DNA from: CAVQKZ01 sp963837325
GTDB taxonomy: Bacteria; Actinomycetota; Actinomycetes; Mycobacteriales; Jatrophihabitantaceae
NCBI GenBank assembly: GCA_963837325.1
Contig: CAWIMV010000002.1
Location: 1,178,001 to 1,242,000, forward strand
Length of the DNA: 64,000 nt
Reading direction: 5' to 3'
Position numbers and translations under genes: made by a program. A model generated the notes under the pieces. The model was not told where the DNA came from, did not search any database, and saw only the letters and a program-made list of their open reading frames with translations. Below are positions 39,687-48,220 of the stretch, piece after piece. Position 1 is the stretch's first letter. Every line of letters begins with the position of its first letter.

Positions 39687-40352
39687 CTACAGATCCGGGC
39701 CCTCGGCGCGGACCTTGTCGACCTCGCTCATCGCGTTGCGCAGGCTGGCCAGCCACTCGTCGGTGTGCTCGCCGACCAGGCGGACGCACCACGACAGCGC
39801 CTCTGAGCGAGAGCGGGCCACGCCCGCGTCGACGAGGGTGTCGAGCACTCGCCGCTCGTCCTGCCGCAGCCGGGTCATCACCGGAACGGCGAGGTGGGTG
39901 AACAGCGTCCGGGTCTCACCGATCGATGCGCCCCACGCGATCTTGCGGCCGTACCGGCCCTCGGCTTCGTCGGCGATCTGCATTCGCGCCTCGCGGGTGT
40001 CCTCGCGGAAGCGGCCGATGCGGCCCACCGCCGCTGCGGTGCGAGCGGCCTCGTCGGCGTCATCGGCGATCTCGGGTGCGGCGAGTTCGCCGGTCACGAT
40101 GATCTCTTCCCGGTCGACGGTGATGCTCGGCGCGCCGACGAACCAGTCACCGGGTAGCCGGCCGGTCAGCCAGGCGGCCGCGTCGTCGGCGGGCGGCAGG
40201 TCGGCCTGCTGCCAGCCGCCGGGCCGGCCGAAGCCACGCCCGCGTCCGCGCATGTGCCCACGGCCGCCGCCGCGGTGACCGGAATGGGAACGGCCTTCCT
40301 GCTCTGCGTCGCCGGTCCGATGCCGGCGCTCTCTGTGTTCATGCATGTCCAT
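39687..40352 (-). CDS. Hypothetical protein with His/Arg-rich N-terminus
   Basis: The 221-residue protein opens with about 50 residues rich in His, Arg and Gly (GHRGGGRGHMRGRGRGFGRP). A central domain with ITVDREEIIVTGELAAPE and a helical C-terminal part (RQDERRVLDTLVDAGVARSRSEALSWCVRLVGEHTDEWL) follow. The last part resembles ribbon-helix-helix-like or dimerising helices of small actinobacterial regulators, but I do not recognise the family. AAGGAG precedes the ATG. The upstream region is A/T-rich with three TTACA repeats. A regulatory role is a guess. Confidence 0.65.
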   Translation of the reverse strand: MDMHEHRERRHRTGDAEQEGRSHSGHRGGGRGHMRGRGRGFGRPGGWQQADLPPADDAAAWLTGRLPGDWFVGAPSITVDREEIIVTGELAAPEIADDADEAARTAAAVGRIGRFREDTREARMQIADEAEGRYGRKIAWGASIGETRTLFTHLAVPVMTRLRQDERRVLDTLVDAGVARSRSEALSWCVRLVGEHTDEWLASLRNAMSEVDKVRAEGPDL

Positions 40353-40362
40353 GTCTCCTTAC

Positions 40363-40388
40363 TTACATTCAACAATTACATCATTACA
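40363..40388. promoter_or_regulatory. A/T-rich promoter region with three TTACA repeats
   Basis: TTACA occurs at 40363-40367, 40376-40380 and 40384-40388, just upstream of the minus-strand gene at 40352. This is one of the most A/T-rich stretches in the window. It may be the promoter or an operator; the binding protein is unknown. Confidence 0.4.
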
Positions 40389-40464
40389 CAACATGGCCGA
40401 CTGCGGCAACATTCCCGGCTCGCGTGCTCCGGACGGGATCCGATCTGAGACGGAGGCTGTCTGA

Positions 40465-40532
40465 CGTTGATCAACTCGCGTTAGGTGAGCGATTTTCGCC
40501 GATACCGCGCACCAAACGTGAGTTGATCAACG
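40465..40532. repeat. 68-bp imperfect palindrome, TTGATCAACT family, copy 2
   Basis: Arms 40465-40481 and 40516-40532 (CGTTGATCAACTCRCGT) pair with one mismatch. Centre sequence GCGCACCAAACG near the right arm is shared with copy 1 at 1930-1997, and both copies are exactly 68 bp. Confidence 0.8.
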
Positions 40533-40564
40533 GGACGGAGATGGGCGCCGCTGGGCCCGGGCGA

Positions 40565-41263
40565 TCAGCTGAAGACGGCCAGCCAGATGGCGACGTAATG
40601 GCACACCGCGGCGACGAGCGTGCAGAGGTGGAAGACCTCGTGGAAGCCGAACACGTCCGGCAACGGGTTGGGCCGCTTCAGTCCGTAGACGATGCCACCG
40701 ATCGTGTAGACCACGCCGCCGATCGCGATCAGGACAAGGGCGGCCACTCCGGCGTTGTGCAGCAGCTGCGGCATCACGAACACCGCCACCCAGCCCAGCG
40801 CGATGTAGCCGGGCACCGAGACCCAGGACGGCGCCGACGGCCACATCGACTTCAACAGCACGCCGAAAATCGCGCCCGTCCAAACGACGGTGAGCACGGC
40901 CACCGCCGATGAATTCGGCAGCGTCAGGGCCGCGATCGGGGTGTAGGTACCGGCGATGAAAATGAAGATCATCGAATGGTCGAGACGCTTCATCAGCGAG
41001 TGACCCCGCGGGCCCCAGTTGACGCGGTGATACAGCGCGGACGTGCCGAACAACAGCGTGACGGTGGCGGCATAGATGCCGGTCGTGGCTCCGGCCGGAC
41101 CGCCCCGCAGCGCCGCCGCCACGGCCACCAGTACGACGCCGGATGCGATCGAAATTGCGGCTGCGTAGGCGTGCAACCATCCGCGCAACCGCGGTTTGAG
41201 CTCGGCAACCGCCGTCGCCAGCGCGACCGCCGGGCTGGCTGGGGCTGGTTCCGTGGCCATCAC
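40565..41263 (-). CDS. Hemolysin III / PAQR family membrane protein
   Basis: The 232-residue protein has seven hydrophobic helices and the PAQR/hemolysin III metal-site pattern. It has LLFGTSALYHRVNWGP with the first His, KRLDHSMIFIFIAGTYTPI with Asp and His, and FGFHEVFHLCTLVAAVCHYVAI with the C-terminal His pair. Family members in animals are lipid hydrolases or receptors; bacterial ones are linked to membrane homeostasis. The GTG at 41263, just before an ATG, is set by TAGCCT 6 nt upstream. It is divergent from the isoprenyl transferase gene. Confidence 0.9.
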   Translation of the reverse strand: MMATEPAPASPAVALATAVAELKPRLRGWLHAYAAAISIASGVVLVAVAAALRGGPAGATTGIYAATVTLLFGTSALYHRVNWGPRGHSLMKRLDHSMIFIFIAGTYTPIAALTLPNSSAVAVLTVVWTGAIFGVLLKSMWPSAPSWVSVPGYIALGWVAVFVMPQLLHNAGVAALVLIAIGGVVYTIGGIVYGLKRPNPLPDVFGFHEVFHLCTLVAAVCHYVAIWLAVFS

Positions 41264-41269
41264 GGCGTC

Positions 41270-41275
41270 AGGCTA
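41270..41275 (-). promoter_or_regulatory. Leaderless -10 box for the hemolysin III gene
   Basis: On the minus strand TAGCCT ends 6 nt before the GTG at 41263. Confidence 0.6.
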
Positions 41276-41350
41276 GCGAACCGGCCGGTCGAGCCCTTCT
41301 GAGCGGCGCGACCGGCCTGAGTGGTGTGCCGCGCCGTGCGCAAACGGGTC

Positions 41351-41356
41351 TAGGTT
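41351..41356 (+). promoter_or_regulatory. Leaderless -10 box for the isoprenyl transferase gene
   Basis: TAGGTT ends 6 nt before the GTG at 41363. Confidence 0.65.
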
Positions 41357-41362
41357 TGGATC

Positions 41363-42130
41363 GTGAGCGTTCGTGACGCCGTCTACTCCCTCTACGAACG
41401 GCGCCTGCGCGCACATCTCGACGGCCTGCCGATCCCGCGCCACGTCGCGATCATGATCGACGGGAACCGGCGATGGGCCCGAGCGGCCGGCTTCGACGAT
41501 GTCAGCCAGGGCCACGTGGTCGGCGCCCAGCACATCGCCAACCTGCTCGACTGGTGCACCGAGGCCGGGGTCGCCCACGTGACGATCTGGCTGTTGTCCA
41601 CCGACAACCTGCAGCGCCCGGCCGGCGAGCTCGAACCACTGCTGCGCATCATCGCCGGTGTCGCGGAGGAGTTGTCCGCAGCCGGCAAGCCCTGGCGAGT
41701 CCAGGCCGTCGGCGCACTCGACCTGCTGCCGGCGGCAACGGCCGAAGCGCTGAAGTCGGCCGAGGAACGCACGTCCGATCGCGACGGGCTGACGGTGAAT
41801 GTCGCGGTCGGCTACGGCGGTCGACGCGAGATCGCCGACGCGGTGCGGGCCATGCTGCAGGAGCACGCCGCGGCCGGCACGTCCATCGAAGAGCTGGCCG
41901 AGGTCATCGACGTCGACCACATCGCCGACCACCTATATACGAAGGGCCAGCCGGATCCCGACCTGGTGATCCGCACCTCGGGGGAGCAGCGGCTATCGGG
42001 CTTCCTGCTGTGGCAGTCGGTGCACTCGGAGTTCTACTTCTGCGACGCGTTGTGGCCGGACTTCCGCAAGATCGACTTCTTGCGCGCGCTGCGTGACTAC
42101 GGCACCCGGCAGCGTCGCTACGGCGGATGA
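41363..42130 (+). CDS. (2Z)-isoprenyl diphosphate synthase
   Basis: The 255-residue enzyme is a cis-prenyltransferase. It shows HVAIMIDGNRRWARAAG with the catalytic Asp, VTIWLLSTDNLQRP, VNVAVGYGGRREI and the late IRTSGEQRLSGFLLWQSVHSEFYF with the Arg-rich substrate site. The N-terminal YSLYERRLRAHL resembles the short-chain type (mycobacterial Rv1086, which makes omega,E,Z-farnesyl diphosphate) rather than the long UppS enzyme. It supplies precursors of the polyprenyl phosphate carrier for cell-wall synthesis. The chain length is inferred from that similarity only. Confidence 0.9.
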   Translation: MSVRDAVYSLYERRLRAHLDGLPIPRHVAIMIDGNRRWARAAGFDDVSQGHVVGAQHIANLLDWCTEAGVAHVTIWLLSTDNLQRPAGELEPLLRIIAGVAEELSAAGKPWRVQAVGALDLLPAATAEALKSAEERTSDRDGLTVNVAVGYGGRREIADAVRAMLQEHAAAGTSIEELAEVIDVDHIADHLYTKGQPDPDLVIRTSGEQRLSGFLLWQSVHSEFYFCDALWPDFRKIDFLRALRDYGTRQRRYGG

Positions 42131-42221
42131 GCGCTCGCGCGAAGACCAACGTCTGTTGCGCCGAAGGCGCGTGGACCGAGTGTGCGCCCGAGCTTGCGAG
42201 CGGCGGCCCGCGAGGTACGCC

Positions 42222-43043
42222 ATGAGCGACTTCGGGCCGCTGGTCAGCGGCGCCTGGCTGGCGGCGCATCGGGACGAGGTTCGCATCGTCGACGTCCGGT
42301 GGTACCTCGACGGGCGTTCGGGGCGGGCCGCATACGAAGCCGGGCACATCCCGGGTGCGGTGTGGCTGGACCTCGATGCGGAGCTGTCGACGCCGGCCAG
42401 TACCGCCGACGGCCGGCACCCCCTGCCGGAGCCTCCGCAGTTCGCGGCCGCATTGGGCCGCGCCGGTATCGCGGAAGGTCAGCGGGTGGTCGCCTACGAC
42501 GACGCGAGCGGCTCGATCGCGGCCCGATTGTGGTGGCTGCTGCATGTGCTCGGCGAACCGGTCGCGGTGCTCGACGGCGGCCTGGCGGCCTGGCCTGGTG
42601 AACTGAGCACCGAGGTCACCGCGCCCGCACCCGTGGAACGGGCCGTCCGACCGTGGCCGGCCACCCGCTTCGTCGACGCCGACGCGGTGGGCGCCGCGGC
42701 CCCCGACACCACCGTGCTCGACGCGCGCACGGCCGAGCGGTACGCCCAGGGCGACCCGGCCATCGACCCTCGGCCCGGCCACATCCCGGGCGCCCGCAGC
42801 TTCCCATGGGCGGCCAGCCTCGATCCCACGACCGGCCGATTCCTCGACGGACCGCAACTGCGCAAGCGCTTCGCCGAGTTCGGGGCCGACCGGGGGCCAG
42901 TGGTCGCGTACTGCGGTTCGGGCGTCACCTCCTGCCACGTCCTGCTCGCTCTCGAACTGGCCGGCGTGCGCGATACCGCGCTGTACCCGGGCTCCTGGTC
43001 GCAGTGGGGCGCCGACGCCGCCCGTCCGGCCGAGACCTCCTGA
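42222..43043 (+). CDS. Sulfurtransferase, two rhodanese domains
   Basis: The 273-residue protein has an inactive N-terminal rhodanese domain (VRIVDVRWYLDGRSGRAAYEAGHIPGAVW) and an active C-terminal one, with YCGSGVTSCHV carrying the persulfide-forming Cys near residue 231. The loop CGSGVTS is of the 3-mercaptopyruvate sulfurtransferase type, though thiosulfate cannot be excluded. It moves sulfane sulfur to acceptors in the cytosol. The ATG at 42222 follows GCGAGG; an upstream in-frame ATG at 42093 would overlap the previous gene by 38 bp. Confidence 0.9.
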   Translation: MSDFGPLVSGAWLAAHRDEVRIVDVRWYLDGRSGRAAYEAGHIPGAVWLDLDAELSTPASTADGRHPLPEPPQFAAALGRAGIAEGQRVVAYDDASGSIAARLWWLLHVLGEPVAVLDGGLAAWPGELSTEVTAPAPVERAVRPWPATRFVDADAVGAAAPDTTVLDARTAERYAQGDPAIDPRPGHIPGARSFPWAASLDPTTGRFLDGPQLRKRFAEFGADRGPVVAYCGSGVTSCHVLLALELAGVRDTALYPGSWSQWGADAARPAETS

Positions 43044-43097
43044 CGGGTGTTGCGCCGCGTGACCGCGAGCCTGCTGTTGCTGCGCGCCGCCAGCACG

Positions 43098-43288
43098 TAG
43101 CGTCGTGAACGGTGGGTCGGCGTAACCGGTCCGCTCGGGAGGTCCCGCAACGGTGGTAGTGACCAGCGAAGGGGACCGGACCGTCCCCGCTGGTGTGCCT
43201 GACACCAGCGGCGGCCGACCGGATCTCCGACTGCGCGACGATGGCGGACCACGCCTGCTCGCGCCGACTCCCCCATCAGGAGCCTCCA
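43098..43288 (+). promoter_or_regulatory. Structured leader of the phoH gene with two exclusive hairpins
   Basis: A TAGCGT -10 box at 43098-43103 predicts a 5' leader of about 180 nt. Hairpin A pairs 43162-43167 with 43189-43194 and 43171-43176 with 43183-43188. Hairpin B pairs 43188-43196 with 43202-43210 (9 bp, perfect, 5-nt loop). Both use 43189-43194, so only one can form at a time. No known riboswitch class is recognised. The arrangement suggests attenuation or start-site control; an RNA thermometer or protein-binding leader is also possible. Confidence 0.5.
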
Positions 43289-44635
43289 ATGACTGCTGCC
43301 CCGCTGCCGCGAAACGACCGTCCCGGCGTGCGCACGTTCGTGCTCGACACCTCCGTGCTGCTGTCCGACCCGGGAGCGCTCGGCCGGTTCGCCGAACACG
43401 AAGTGGTGCTGCCGTTGGTGGTCATCAGCGAGTTGGAGGGCAAGCGGCATCACCCGGAGCTGGGCTGGTTCGCGCGGCAGACGCTTCGGCTGTTGGACGA
43501 CCTGCGGGTCAAGCACGGCCGGTTGGACGCGGCGGTGCCGATCGGTGACGGCGGGGGGCGGCTGAGCGTCGAACTCAACCATTCCGATCTGGCGACGCTG
43601 CCGGCGGGCTTTCGGGTCGACAGCAACGACTCACGCATCCTGGCCGTGGCCCTGAACCTGGCCGCCGAAGGCCGCGACGTCACCCTTGTCACCAAAGACA
43701 TGCCATTGCGGGTCAAGGCGGCATCGGTCGGGCTGCCCGCCGACGAGTACCGGATGCACCCGGTCGCCGATTCCAGCCCGTGGACCGGCATGGCTGAGGT
43801 GGATGTGGCGACCGACACCGTCGACTCGCTCTACAGCGGCGAGCCGGTCGACCTGGTCGAGCACGCGGACTTCGCCGCTGTGGCCGAGTTGCCCTGTCAC
43901 ACCGGGCTGGTGCTGCACTCGGCGCGGGGCTCGGCTCTCGCGCGGATCACGCCGGACAAGCAGGTGCGGCTCGTGCGCGGTGACCGCGAAGCGTTCGGCC
44001 TGCACGGTCGCTCGGCTGAGCAGCGGGTCGCGCTGGAGTTGCTGCTCGATCCGGAGATCGGCATCGTCTCGCTCGGCGGCCGGGCGGGCACGGGCAAGTC
44101 CGCGCTCGCCCTGTGCGCGGGCCTCGAGGCCGTGCTGGAACGGCGGGCCCACAAGCGGGTCGTGGTGTTCCGTCCGCTCTACGCTGTCGGCGGCCAGGAT
44201 CTCGGCTACCTGCCCGGCAGCGAGAACGAGAAGATGTCGCCGTGGGCCCAGGCCGTCTTCGACACGCTTGGTGCGCTCGTCTCGGGCGACGTGATGGACG
44301 AGGTACTCGATCGGGGCATGCTAGAGGTGCTGCCGCTGACCCACATCCGCGGCCGGTCCCTGCACGATTCGTTCGTCATCGTCGACGAGGCCCAGTCGCT
44401 GGAACGCAACGTGCTGTTGACGGTGCTGTCGCGCATCGGCTCGGGCTCGCGGGTCGTGCTCACCCATGACGTTGCGCAGCGCGACAACCTGCGCGTGGGC
44501 CGCCACGACGGCATCGCCGCGGTGATCGAGGCGCTGCGTGGGCACCCGCTGTTCGCGCACGTCACGCTGACCCGCTCGGAGCGCTCACCGATCGCGGCCC
44601 TGGTCACCGAGATGCTCGAAGACCTGCCGCTGTAA
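43289..44635 (+). CDS. PIN-PhoH (PhoH2-type) RNase/helicase-like protein
   Basis: The 448-residue protein joins an N-terminal PIN nuclease domain to a PhoH ATPase. The PIN part starts RTFVLDTSVLLSDPGAL, has Glu in VISELEGKRH, and ends with the acidic VDSNDSRILAVAL and VTLVTKDMPLRVKA. The PhoH part has GRAGTGKSALALC (Walker A, about 265-277) and SFVIVDEAQSLERN (Walker B, about 360). PhoH2 proteins unwind and cut RNA. AGGAG precedes the ATG at 43289. The long leader suggests post-transcriptional control. It is transcribed alone, 45 bp before bioB. Confidence 0.9.
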   Translation: MTAAPLPRNDRPGVRTFVLDTSVLLSDPGALGRFAEHEVVLPLVVISELEGKRHHPELGWFARQTLRLLDDLRVKHGRLDAAVPIGDGGGRLSVELNHSDLATLPAGFRVDSNDSRILAVALNLAAEGRDVTLVTKDMPLRVKAASVGLPADEYRMHPVADSSPWTGMAEVDVATDTVDSLYSGEPVDLVEHADFAAVAELPCHTGLVLHSARGSALARITPDKQVRLVRGDREAFGLHGRSAEQRVALELLLDPEIGIVSLGGRAGTGKSALALCAGLEAVLERRAHKRVVVFRPLYAVGGQDLGYLPGSENEKMSPWAQAVFDTLGALVSGDVMDEVLDRGMLEVLPLTHIRGRSLHDSFVIVDEAQSLERNVLLTVLSRIGSGSRVVLTHDVAQRDNLRVGRHDGIAAVIEALRGHPLFAHVTLTRSERSPIAALVTEMLEDLPL

Positions 44636-44680
44636 CCTGCCCAGCGCGGACCAGCCAGCCAGACCCTAGGAGCAACTGCG

Positions 44681-45673
44681 GTGGCACACCTTCTCGATGT
44701 TGCGCGCACGCAGGTGCTCGACCAGGGCATCGGCCTGGACGAACAACAGGCGGTGCAGGCGCTCCAAATGCCCGACGAGTACGTCGACGACCTGCTCGAC
44801 CTCGCCCACGACGTGCGCCGCAAGTGGTGCGGCGACGAGGTCGAGGTCGAGGGCATCGTGTCGCTCAAGACCGGCGGCTGCCCAGAGGACTGCCACTTCT
44901 GCTCGCAGTCCGGCGTGTTCGACTCGCCGGTGCGTTCGGCCTGGCTCGACATCCCGGCTCTGGTGGCGGCGGCTCGGGAGACGGCCGCGACGGGCGCCAC
45001 GGAGTTCTGCATCGTCGCGGCCGTACGCGGCCCGGACGCGCGGCTGATGAAGCAGGTCCGCGAAGGCGTCGCCGCGATCGCGGCCGAGGTCGACATCAAC
45101 GTCGCCTGCTCGCTCGGGATGCTGACCCACGAGCAGGTCGACGAGCTCGCCGCGATCGGCGTGCACCGCTACAACCACAACCTCGAGACCGCCCGCTCGC
45201 ACTTCGACCAGGTCGTCACGACGCACACCTACGAGCAGCGGTGGGACACCTGCGAGATGGTGCGCAAGGTCGGGATGGAGCTGTGCTGCGGCGGCATTCT
45301 GGGCATGGGGGAGTCCATCGAGCAGCGGGCCGAGTTCGCCGTGCAGTTGGCGGCGCTGCAGCCCGACGAGGTACCGCTGAACTTCCTGAACCCGCGGCCG
45401 GGAACGCCGTTCGGCAAGCAGCAGCCGATGTCGGCCATCGATGCGCTGCGGGTGGTCGCGACGTTCCGCCTGGTCATGCCGCGGACGATTTTGCGCTTCG
45501 CGGGTGGACGGGAGATCACCCTGGGCGAGTTGGCCGAGCGCGGTGTGCGCGGCGGCGTGAACGCGGTCATCGTCGGCAACTACCTCACCACGCTGGGACG
45601 TACACCGGCCGAAGACCTGGCCATGCTGGCGGAGTTGCGGATGCCGATCAAGGCGTTGGCGAAGGACCTGTGA
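44681..45673 (+). CDS. bioB: Biotin synthase
   Basis: The 330-residue enzyme is a radical-SAM biotin synthase. The [4Fe-4S] motif C-x3-C-x2-C is GGCPEDCHFCSQSG (Cys67, 71, 74). VACSLGMLTHEQVDELAAIGVHRYNHNLET and CCGGILGMGES carry the Cys and other ligands of the second cluster, and MPRTILRFAGGRE keeps the conserved Arg. It inserts sulfur into dethiobiotin. GTG at 44681 has AGGAG about 9 nt upstream. The next gene overlaps by 4 nt and encodes a small Cys-rich protein thought to support BioB. Other bio genes are not in the window. Confidence 0.93.
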   Translation: MAHLLDVARTQVLDQGIGLDEQQAVQALQMPDEYVDDLLDLAHDVRRKWCGDEVEVEGIVSLKTGGCPEDCHFCSQSGVFDSPVRSAWLDIPALVAAARETAATGATEFCIVAAVRGPDARLMKQVREGVAAIAAEVDINVACSLGMLTHEQVDELAAIGVHRYNHNLETARSHFDQVVTTHTYEQRWDTCEMVRKVGMELCCGGILGMGESIEQRAEFAVQLAALQPDEVPLNFLNPRPGTPFGKQQPMSAIDALRVVATFRLVMPRTILRFAGGREITLGELAERGVRGGVNAVIVGNYLTTLGRTPAEDLAMLAELRMPIKALAKDL

Positions 45674-45876
45674 TCGCGGTCGATATGACGAACGAGACGA
45701 GCTACTGCGATCGCTGCGGGACGCCGGCCGATGTCGGCAAGCACGACGGATGCGCGCGCGCCCGTGCACTGGAACCGCCGCGTTATTGCCCGCAATGCCG
45801 TCGTCGGCTGGTGGTGCAGGTGACGCCGACGGGCTGGTGGGCGCGCTGCGCCGAACACGGCGACCGCACCGGCTAG
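45670..45876 (+). CDS. bsaP: BsaP-type biotin synthase auxiliary protein
   Basis: The 68-residue protein has the Cys pattern of the small proteins encoded after bioB in actinobacteria. CDRCGTPADVGKHDGC forms one set, YCPQCRRRL and RCAEHG the other, together able to bind an Fe-S cluster or zinc. The mycobacterial counterpart, BsaP, is reported to be needed for biotin synthase activity. Its GTG overlaps the bioB stop (GTGA); an ATG five codons later is the alternative start. The function rests on size, Cys spacing and position. Confidence 0.82.
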   Translation: MIAVDMTNETSYCDRCGTPADVGKHDGCARARALEPPRYCPQCRRRLVVQVTPTGWWARCAEHGDRTG

Positions 45877-45889
45877 TCGGGGCTGGACG

Positions 45890-46573
45890 TCAGCGCGGGG
45901 TGATCCGGACCCGCCGCCGTTCCACCAGTGGGGTGAGCCAGCCGTTGCGGCGGGCCTCGGCCACTGCGGCCAACTGCGAGGCCACGCCGAGTTTCACCAG
46001 CACACCGCGGACGTGCGTGCGTACCGTCGCCTCGGAAACGACCCAGTCGTTCGCAATCTCGTGCACCGACCGGCCCTCGCCCAAGGCCTGCAAGGTGCCC
46101 TGCTCCCGATCGGTCAGGACGGTGAACCGCACGATGCGGCGTTCCTGGGCGGCCCGGGCCTGGGCCAGCTCGAGCAGTAGGTCGCTGCGAACCTTCGGGT
46201 CGAGCACCGGCGCTCCGACAAGCGCAGCGGTCGTCGTCGCGACCAGAGCATCGAAGCCCAGGGATTTGAGTTGGTAGCCGATCGCGCCGTTCTCGATCGC
46301 ACCGGCCAGGCGTAGCCGTTCGGTGGCGCCGGTGACGATCAGGACCCGGATGCCGCTCGCGGCCAACGGTGCCACGATTTCGGTGCTGTCGCCGAAACGG
46401 TCGAGGTCGAGGTCGAGCAGCACCAGGTCCGGGCGGAGTTCAAGCAGTCTGCTCTGCAGGGTTTCCAACGCTTCGGGAGCGCAGACGGTGGCGTCGATGC
46501 CGTGGTGGGCGAGCGCTGCCTGGAGCGTTTCGGCGAGCAGCAGATGATCTTCGACGATGGCGACTGTGGGCAT
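45890..46573 (-). CDS. NarL/LuxR-type response regulator
   Basis: The 227-residue protein has a receiver domain (acidic pocket Glu8/Asp9 in AIVEDH, phospho-acceptor Asp54 in LVLLDLDLD, the Thr-Gly switch in IVTGA, and Lys in QLKSLG) and a C-terminal LuxR helix-turn-helix (LTDREQGTLQALGEGRSVHEIANDWVVSEATVRTHVRGVLVKLGV). It begins 2 nt after the stop of the histidine kinase gene, so the two form a coupled two-component system. It lies next to the TasA-like/signal peptidase locus, which it may control; this is inferred from position only. Confidence 0.88.
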   Translation of the reverse strand: MPTVAIVEDHLLLAETLQAALAHHGIDATVCAPEALETLQSRLLELRPDLVLLDLDLDRFGDSTEIVAPLAASGIRVLIVTGATERLRLAGAIENGAIGYQLKSLGFDALVATTTAALVGAPVLDPKVRSDLLLELAQARAAQERRIVRFTVLTDREQGTLQALGEGRSVHEIANDWVVSEATVRTHVRGVLVKLGVASQLAAVAEARRNGWLTPLVERRRVRITPR

Positions 46574-46575
46574 GC

Positions 46576-48108
46576 TCAGCTTGCCTGGAGTTGGATCGGG
46601 CGGGGGTCGATCAAGGGCGACTGATGAGCCGCGGGCAGCGTCAGGACGGCCCTCGTTCCGCCGCCGGGGCGTTCGCTCAACTGCAGTGTCCCCGACTGCG
46701 CTGCCATCGCTGCTTTCGCGCTGTAGAGGCCGAGCCCGCTGCCGGGTGCCGCGGATCCCGTACCCCGAACACCGCGCAGCAGCACCCGCTCGCGTTCGGC
46801 TGCCGGAATGCCCACGCCGTCGTCGTCGACGGTCAGGACGACCGTCGACCCACAGCGCTGCGTGGCAATCGTCACCCGGGCGCCGGGCGCGTGAACGCGG
46901 GAGTTGGCGAGCAAATTCGCCACCGCTGTCGCCGTCGCCCGTGGTCGGCCGACCACGCCGATCGCACCGAACTCGGCCTCAACCGCGCCGCCGGCCAGCC
47001 GGTGGGCAAGGACGACCGGTACGAGAACGTCGACGAGCGAGAACTCTTCGATCCGCTCGGTGCTCTCGGCATCGAGCGTCGCCTGCAGGCGATCGAGTTC
47101 GGCGGCCATCAACCGACACAGCCGGTCCGGATCGGGCACGGACGTCGTGGACCGGCTCAGCAGCTGGGACGCGCCGATCACACCGATGACCGCCGAGCGG
47201 GCGTCGTGCACGCGCTCGCGGTGCAGTTGCTGCACTTTGGCCAGTTCCTGGTGCGCGTCGGCCAGCGCGTGCGCCAGCAGCTTGGACCGGCCGCCGTCGA
47301 CGCGGTGCGCTTCGCGCAACTCGGTGGCGGCGGCGACGGCGAGCACCGTTGCGGCGAGAACCTGCACGCCCGGCCCGAAGCCGAAAGTGGTCGGCGGCTG
47401 AACGATGGTCTGCGCCCTGAGCAGTTCGTAGATGCCCATCAGCCCGAGGCCAACCGCGATCCAGTTCCGCGAGGCGCGGCCTTCGCGGTGATTCTCCCGC
47501 CAGGAGCTCGTCGCCAGTGCCAGCCACAGTGCGGCTGCGACGCACTCGGCGGCGAGCCAAACCGGCGGCACGTCCATCGGCAACAGCGCGGTTGCCGCCG
47601 GCCACTCGGCGAGGGTGATGGTCGCCGCCGCCCAGCCAGCGAGCAGTCCGGCCGCGAGGATCAGCGGGTGGTCAACGCGTCGGTGGGTGAATCGCGAGCG
47701 GCTCGCCACCAGCGCCAACACGGGAAACACGAGAAGCAGGCGGGCGACCGGCACGGCCTTCGAGAGTTCCGGCCGGGTCTGCATCAGCGGGCCGAGCAGC
47801 GAGATCAGCGGCATTGCCGCGCCGAGCAGGATCAGGGCGGCCCCGGTACGGACCGCGCGCTGCTCGTCGGTGATCCGCCAGCGCGCCAGGCACAGCACGC
47901 CGGCCAGCAAAAAGAAGCTGGCGGCAATTGCGCGAGCGACCTGCGGTACCTGGGTGTCGAGCTTGACCGGTAACCGGTTCGCCTCCGCGACGACAACCGC
48001 CCACGCGGCTAGTCCCGCGCACAGCGCACCCGCTGCAGTCCACGTCGTCCTGTTGGCCGCTGGCCGCTGGATAGCGGCGCGCCGCACAGGAAGCTTCCCC
48101 CGAGACAT
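46576..48108 (-). CDS. Membrane sensor histidine kinase
   Basis: The 510-residue protein has about seven to eight hydrophobic segments in its first 250 residues (a multi-helix sensor without a large outside domain), then LAKVQQLHRERVHDARSAV, where His301 in VHDARS is the expected phospho-site. An ATPase domain with N box ANLLANSRVHAPG, G1 DDDGVGIP and G2 GSGLGLYSAK follows. The ATG at 48108 with a G-rich site upstream is preferred to the GTG at 48129. It is coupled to the response regulator. A membrane-borne or envelope signal is likely given the helix-rich sensor. Confidence 0.87.
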   Translation of the reverse strand: MSRGKLPVRRAAIQRPAANRTTWTAAGALCAGLAAWAVVVAEANRLPVKLDTQVPQVARAIAASFFLLAGVLCLARWRITDEQRAVRTGAALILLGAAMPLISLLGPLMQTRPELSKAVPVARLLLVFPVLALVASRSRFTHRRVDHPLILAAGLLAGWAAATITLAEWPAATALLPMDVPPVWLAAECVAAALWLALATSSWRENHREGRASRNWIAVGLGLMGIYELLRAQTIVQPPTTFGFGPGVQVLAATVLAVAAATELREAHRVDGGRSKLLAHALADAHQELAKVQQLHRERVHDARSAVIGVIGASQLLSRSTTSVPDPDRLCRLMAAELDRLQATLDAESTERIEEFSLVDVLVPVVLAHRLAGGAVEAEFGAIGVVGRPRATATAVANLLANSRVHAPGARVTIATQRCGSTVVLTVDDDGVGIPAAERERVLLRGVRGTGSAAPGSGLGLYSAKAAMAAQSGTLQLSERPGGGTRAVLTLPAAHQSPLIDPRPIQLQAS

Positions 48109-48220
48109 GCCTTGCCCCCCGTCAGCCACGTCCCCCCGGATGCAAGAGCAAACTCGCTCTTAACGCGCGGCAGGCAAAAGCTAACGGCGACTCAGCATCG
48201 CGTCAACGATGCAAACTGGG

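Noticed and set aside
43098..43288. Cobalamin riboswitch upstream of phoH
   Set aside because: A CCCGCAAC block is suggestive, but the B12 box and other conserved parts are missing and PhoH is not a B12-related gene.
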